From positions 72,724,400 to 72,788,399 of the forward strand of contig CM019064.1 in assembly GCA_009667805.1 (NCBI GenBank): a DNA stretch of 64,000 nucleotides, in the 5' to 3' direction. This document shows positions 60,311 to 64,000 of the stretch, one piece after another (the first letter of the stretch is position 1; each line of letters begins with the position of its first letter). Source of the stretch: Leptobrachium leishanense. Its lineage: Eukaryota > Chordata > Amphibia > Anura > Megophryidae. The notes beneath the pieces are model-generated. The model was not told the origin of the DNA, made no database searches, and was given only the letters and a program-made list of their open reading frames with translations. The translations under genes and the position numbers were made by a program.

Positions 60311-60492
60311 CAGGTCTATTCAAATAAGTGAGAAAATCAGGAGAATCGACAGGATAAGAGAACAATCTTGACCAAATAGCCGATTTGGAAAGTGAGATGA
60401 ATGGGAGAATTTTTCTGGTTTGGCTATTTTGACCTAGAATTTTCACTTCTCCAGTCATTCACCTGAGTTTCACATTTCTTTGAATAGACCTG
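60311..60492. mobile_element. Palindromic MITE (182 bp)
   Basis: CAGGTCTATTCAAA to TTTGAATAGACCTG; near-palindromic throughout, same family as 35426-35597. Flanks CTA and ATA match at two of three bases. Confidence 0.85.
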
Positions 60493-61528
60493 ATAATCCT
60501 TGAGAGTTAATATTACATTTTGAACACCCTCTCCCCTGTGGGGTACTCCTGGCTGCACACAATGAGCGATCAATTACACAGCTTTAGAAAGGGCAACTCC
60601 CACAAGCAAAGATGGCTGCCTCCATGAGAACAGGAGTTAGGAGTTAAGAACTAAAAAAACTCACAAAACTCCATTTGAAGTTGTAAAAAAAAAAAAGGTT
60701 TCCTGGTTTAACTTAGTTATAACAAAATACATATCAAAAAGGCCCACAGCAGAAGGAGGCTGCACTTTATAAACAAAAAGGCTCCTCAAGCTGTGAAGTA
60801 AGTGTTCTTTCACATTGCATCCAGTGGTTTTCCTCCACTAATGATTTTGTTTACAGAAACAGAGAAATTGAACCTGTGACAAACAATGTTTGGCAGGGAG
60901 ATGAAATATATTGTGACCTTTGGAAATGGCTCCTCTGCATAATTTCTTGAGAACGCATTTCATTTTATCCTTAGTGATTGAGCTAACGGAATGAAAACTC
61001 ATGGAAGGTAGGTTTTTCAAGAAATATATCCTGTAACTTCGAGATTTCACATTTTATTTTTTTTCACTCTCTTTAAGCAACATAGTTTGCAAGTCTCATA
61101 TCTAATTATATTCCAATGTCATTTCTCCTATTGTACTGAGGACATCAAAAGCACATCACGAGATGATCCATCTTAAAACTTTTCGCAAGGGCAGAATACT
61201 GTAAGTGGATTGATCTTTACGAGTGTAGAAGTTGCTACTCAACTCCCCTCTTTAAAAAATAAGAAATTCAGGGACGCAGAGCCAAACTAATTTTAAGTTT
61301 CAATGAGAATGGGGTTATGCTATTCTCTTTGCTCTTTCTCTCTCTAAAGGGAAATGAGGAATTATTTTCACATTAGATTTGTAATGTAGTCAATGAAACA
61401 TGAGTTGAATATTCAACAAGGCCCTAGAGGTAGATTCTCTGTCACAGTGCATAAGGATTATTGTCAATGCATGGCATTAGAACAGTAATGTTTGATGAAA
61501 ATTTTTACATAGATAGAGTATTTCATTG
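60493..61528. other. AT-rich stretch, no gene seen
   Basis: No supported feature. Confidence 0.5.
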
Positions 61529-62254
61529 TTAACCCCTTTCACCCCTGACATTTTCGGGCAATAAGACCTTTAGGAACAGACTATTTAGCTGGTCATGTCT
61601 TGAGAGGCATTTTTCTTGCCTACGGTTCAAATAATGATAAGGGCCAATCATGCTTTAATGATAAATAAATGATCCAAGAATACATGCAAGTGTGCTTTTC
61701 AGTTAAGTGGAACAGCTCATGAATGCAGATTGTATTCAATGTAAATTACAATACATACCCTTATATAACATTTAAAAATGTGCTGTTTTTAAACAAAGTT
61801 TCACCGTAGTACCAGATGTTTTTCACTTTGATAATAACAAAGTTGGCTTTGGTCCCAGGAGGATTTCAGATCTCTAATAAAGATCATAACCAGGACATAT
61901 TCCCTAGTAAGAATTGTAGACATTGATCCCTATTTATAAAAGAATAATAACGGTGCCACATGCACACCCTCTCTATCTATTGCTCTGCACCTGACGCCCT
62001 TGGGTAGGATTAGAGGAACACTGGTATTCTCCTCCACGTTTGTTAACAGCACCTTCTCGACTGCCGGAGGTGGAGGCCTGTGAGGGCAGTGGCATGTCGC
62101 TGTCACATTTATTATTATAAGCCCCAAGCCACTGGGCATGAGTAGTGTCTTTGGGGTGTGTATATCCTCGCCATTTCCATACCCCTCTATCCGAATCTCA
62201 TTTTTTTATTATAGCCGCACACATCACACAAGGGTGGAGACTGGCATGTCCATC
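61529..62254. other. One TTAA-type element end; otherwise unassigned
   Basis: TTAACCCCTTTCACCCCTGA at 61529 is a typical frog TTAA-element start; no right partner was found. Confidence 0.45.
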
Positions 62255-62261
62255 CCCCAAC

Positions 62262-62650
62262 GAGAAAAGACGTTTGTGAGGGCCCTAAGAACGAGCAACT
62301 GTACTAGTGGCCTGCTCTACTGATGAGCCCACTGAGGTCTCACAAGGTTTTAGCTCAATTGTGCCATTGCAGGGATGAGTGCTCAATATTCAAATCAGAC
62401 TAGACTCACCCAGAAAGGGTGAAGTGCCAAGGATGTCATCTCTGCACAAGAGGGGTAGCAACCACCGACAATTGATTCAGTACTGGCCACCCTTTCTGGG
62501 TGATAGCATCTGATTTGCATAGGGAGCAGTTATCCCTGTAATGGCACAATCAAGCTTATAACCTTGCAAAACATGAGCGGGCCCCACCATAGAGTAGACC
62601 ACTAGTGCCATTGCTCGTGCTCAGGACCCTCACAAACCTCTTTATTTCAC
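62262..62650. mobile_element. Foldback element, copy 2
   Basis: Two inverted arms matching the element at 27448-28080 (GGTCTCACAAGGTTTTAG, CACCCAGAAAGGGTG, GCGGGCCCCACCATAGAG). Target duplication not clear. Confidence 0.82.
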
Positions 62651-62659
62651 CATACCCCA

Positions 62660-63557
62660 AGGGACTGTATCCCGCATCTAACACCCATGAGTTTGAGCCA
62701 ATGGGAACAACTGAAAGATCCTTCTCCATTCATTGTTAGTAATGTTACATCATTGTTAGTAGCAACAGCTGTTCAGTCCATAGTATTTAACTTCAGTGGT
62801 GCTGGTATAGTAGCAGCAGTCGATGGTTGCTCGCCATTACACTGATATCCCCCAATGAAAACTCAACAGGCCGTTTTTTTTTGCTATTCTATCTCTTATA
62901 ATGGCAGCTGGTTAGACACCACTTAATTTTGCATGTATGAATAAATGAATCACTGGATGAAAATGCATGCATTGAGCTATTCAGTTTTCGTTTGTTTTGC
63001 CCATGTGATGGTTACTTGATTTGTTATGTGTCGAAAAGTAGGATGGGTCGCTATTGATACAAAAATGGACCCACAAGTCTACTGATAAATCCGACAGAGA
63101 GACAGATCTGTACAGCTTGGTATTTGTAAAGAATGTTTGACTTGTTATACTGCTTAAAGTGTTTGTCTCTTGTAAAAACAATGTAACCATTCTAATCTCT
63201 ATGAATCCTGATCTTCCATCATCTAACTTTGTCACAGAACAGAATCTACTTTTATGCTTTCCTGTGTTTATTCTTTCAGCTTAAATAATTAAAATGCTGC
63301 AAACAAACAACCCAACTGAGTGTTGTGAATGCAACCCTCATACAAGCATGTTTCTGAATAATATAAATATGAACACTTTGTAAATAAATGAAGATGGCGA
63401 TAGCAAAACATAATATCAAGTAAAAAATAAAAAAAATGGCAAAAACAGCGAATATATACTGTAAATACTAAATAAGTAGACGATGCTCACAAACCATTTA
63501 ATGTAAATAAGTATTGCTTCAGGGAACCACTGTAAATAATTGAAAGATAAAATAAAC
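62660..63557. other. AT-rich stretch, no gene seen
   Basis: No supported feature. Confidence 0.5.
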
Positions 63558-64000
63558 TAGAGATGTGCAATTTGTTTCGTTCCAAATTGAAATTCGGATG
63601 AAATTCACCATTTTCGTGGTTCTGGAGCATTTCCGAAAACGAAATATTGACCACCCGAAATTTCGAATCAATCCGAAATTTCGGATTGATTCGATGCGAT
63701 GATTTGGATCATTCAGTGATTCGGATCATTTTGGTGAATTGGATCATTTTGGAGATTCAGATCATTTCGGCGATCCGGATCATTTCAGGTGATTCGGATC
63801 ACTTGGTTTTTCGCTTTTTTATGAGTTATTTCATTTTTTTACTGCTTATTTAAGAATGGGAAGTAGATTACTACCAATAGAATGTAAGTTTCTTTACTTA
63901 ATTATACTTTAGGATTTTTTAGGCATCTTTTGGGTGAAACTTTAGGTTTCCTAACTTTTTTTAAAGAAACAAGGCTTTTTAACCCATAGGTTTCAATGCA
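63558..64000. mobile_element. hAT-like element start, cut by window edge
   Basis: TAGAGATGTGCAATTTG resembles the TAGACATGTGC ends; inside, GATTCGGATCATTT-type blocks repeat (63715-63800). The other end lies outside. Confidence 0.6.

Overview
The window is transposon-dense vertebrate DNA in which I find no host exon set, tRNA or rRNA gene. The combination of frog-type repeats (TTAA-inserting piggyBac elements beginning CCCCTTA, Tc1 elements with a start of CAGTCAGGTCC or CAGTCATGGCC, hAT-like elements beginning TAGGGATGRGC) suggests an amphibian, most likely an anuran. This is inference; species cannot be read from the sequence. Region 1 (1-19440) is a minus-strand endogenous retrovirus of gammaretrovirus-like organisation. 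From right to left it reads 5' LTR, primer binding site, long leader, gag, protease, RT, RNase H, integrase and partial env, with the 3' end outside the window. Every gene carries frameshifts, stops or a lost catalytic residue. The most unusual feature is that pol encodes, in the RNase H reading frame and between RNase H and integrase (about 2119-2749), a nearly complete opioid growth factor receptor (OGFr) conserved domain. This is a host regulatory protein module sitting in the Pol slot where some lentiviruses carry a captured dUTPase. Region 2 (4352-15084) is a 10.7-kb piggyBac-type transposon inserted at a TTAA inside the RT gene, which it cuts in two. It holds a frameshifted piggyBac transposase, two long tandem arrays (about 382-bp and 387-bp units) that descend from one ancestral unit, and a right end packed with perfect hairpins. 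Region 3 (19716-24520) has two Tc1-like elements. The first has a dead transposase and is split by a 1.5-kb hAT-like element with an exact 8-bp target duplication. The second is almost intact, with one stop at codon 7. Region 4 (25357-64000) is a mosaic of non-autonomous DNA elements (hAT-like with 8-bp duplications, Harbinger-like with TAA/TTA duplications, TTAA-type), fragments of three non-LTR retrotransposon families, a solo LTR and long foldback elements. Several are nested two to four deep, so the order of insertion can be read. Long stretches between them are AT-rich with no gene I can support.
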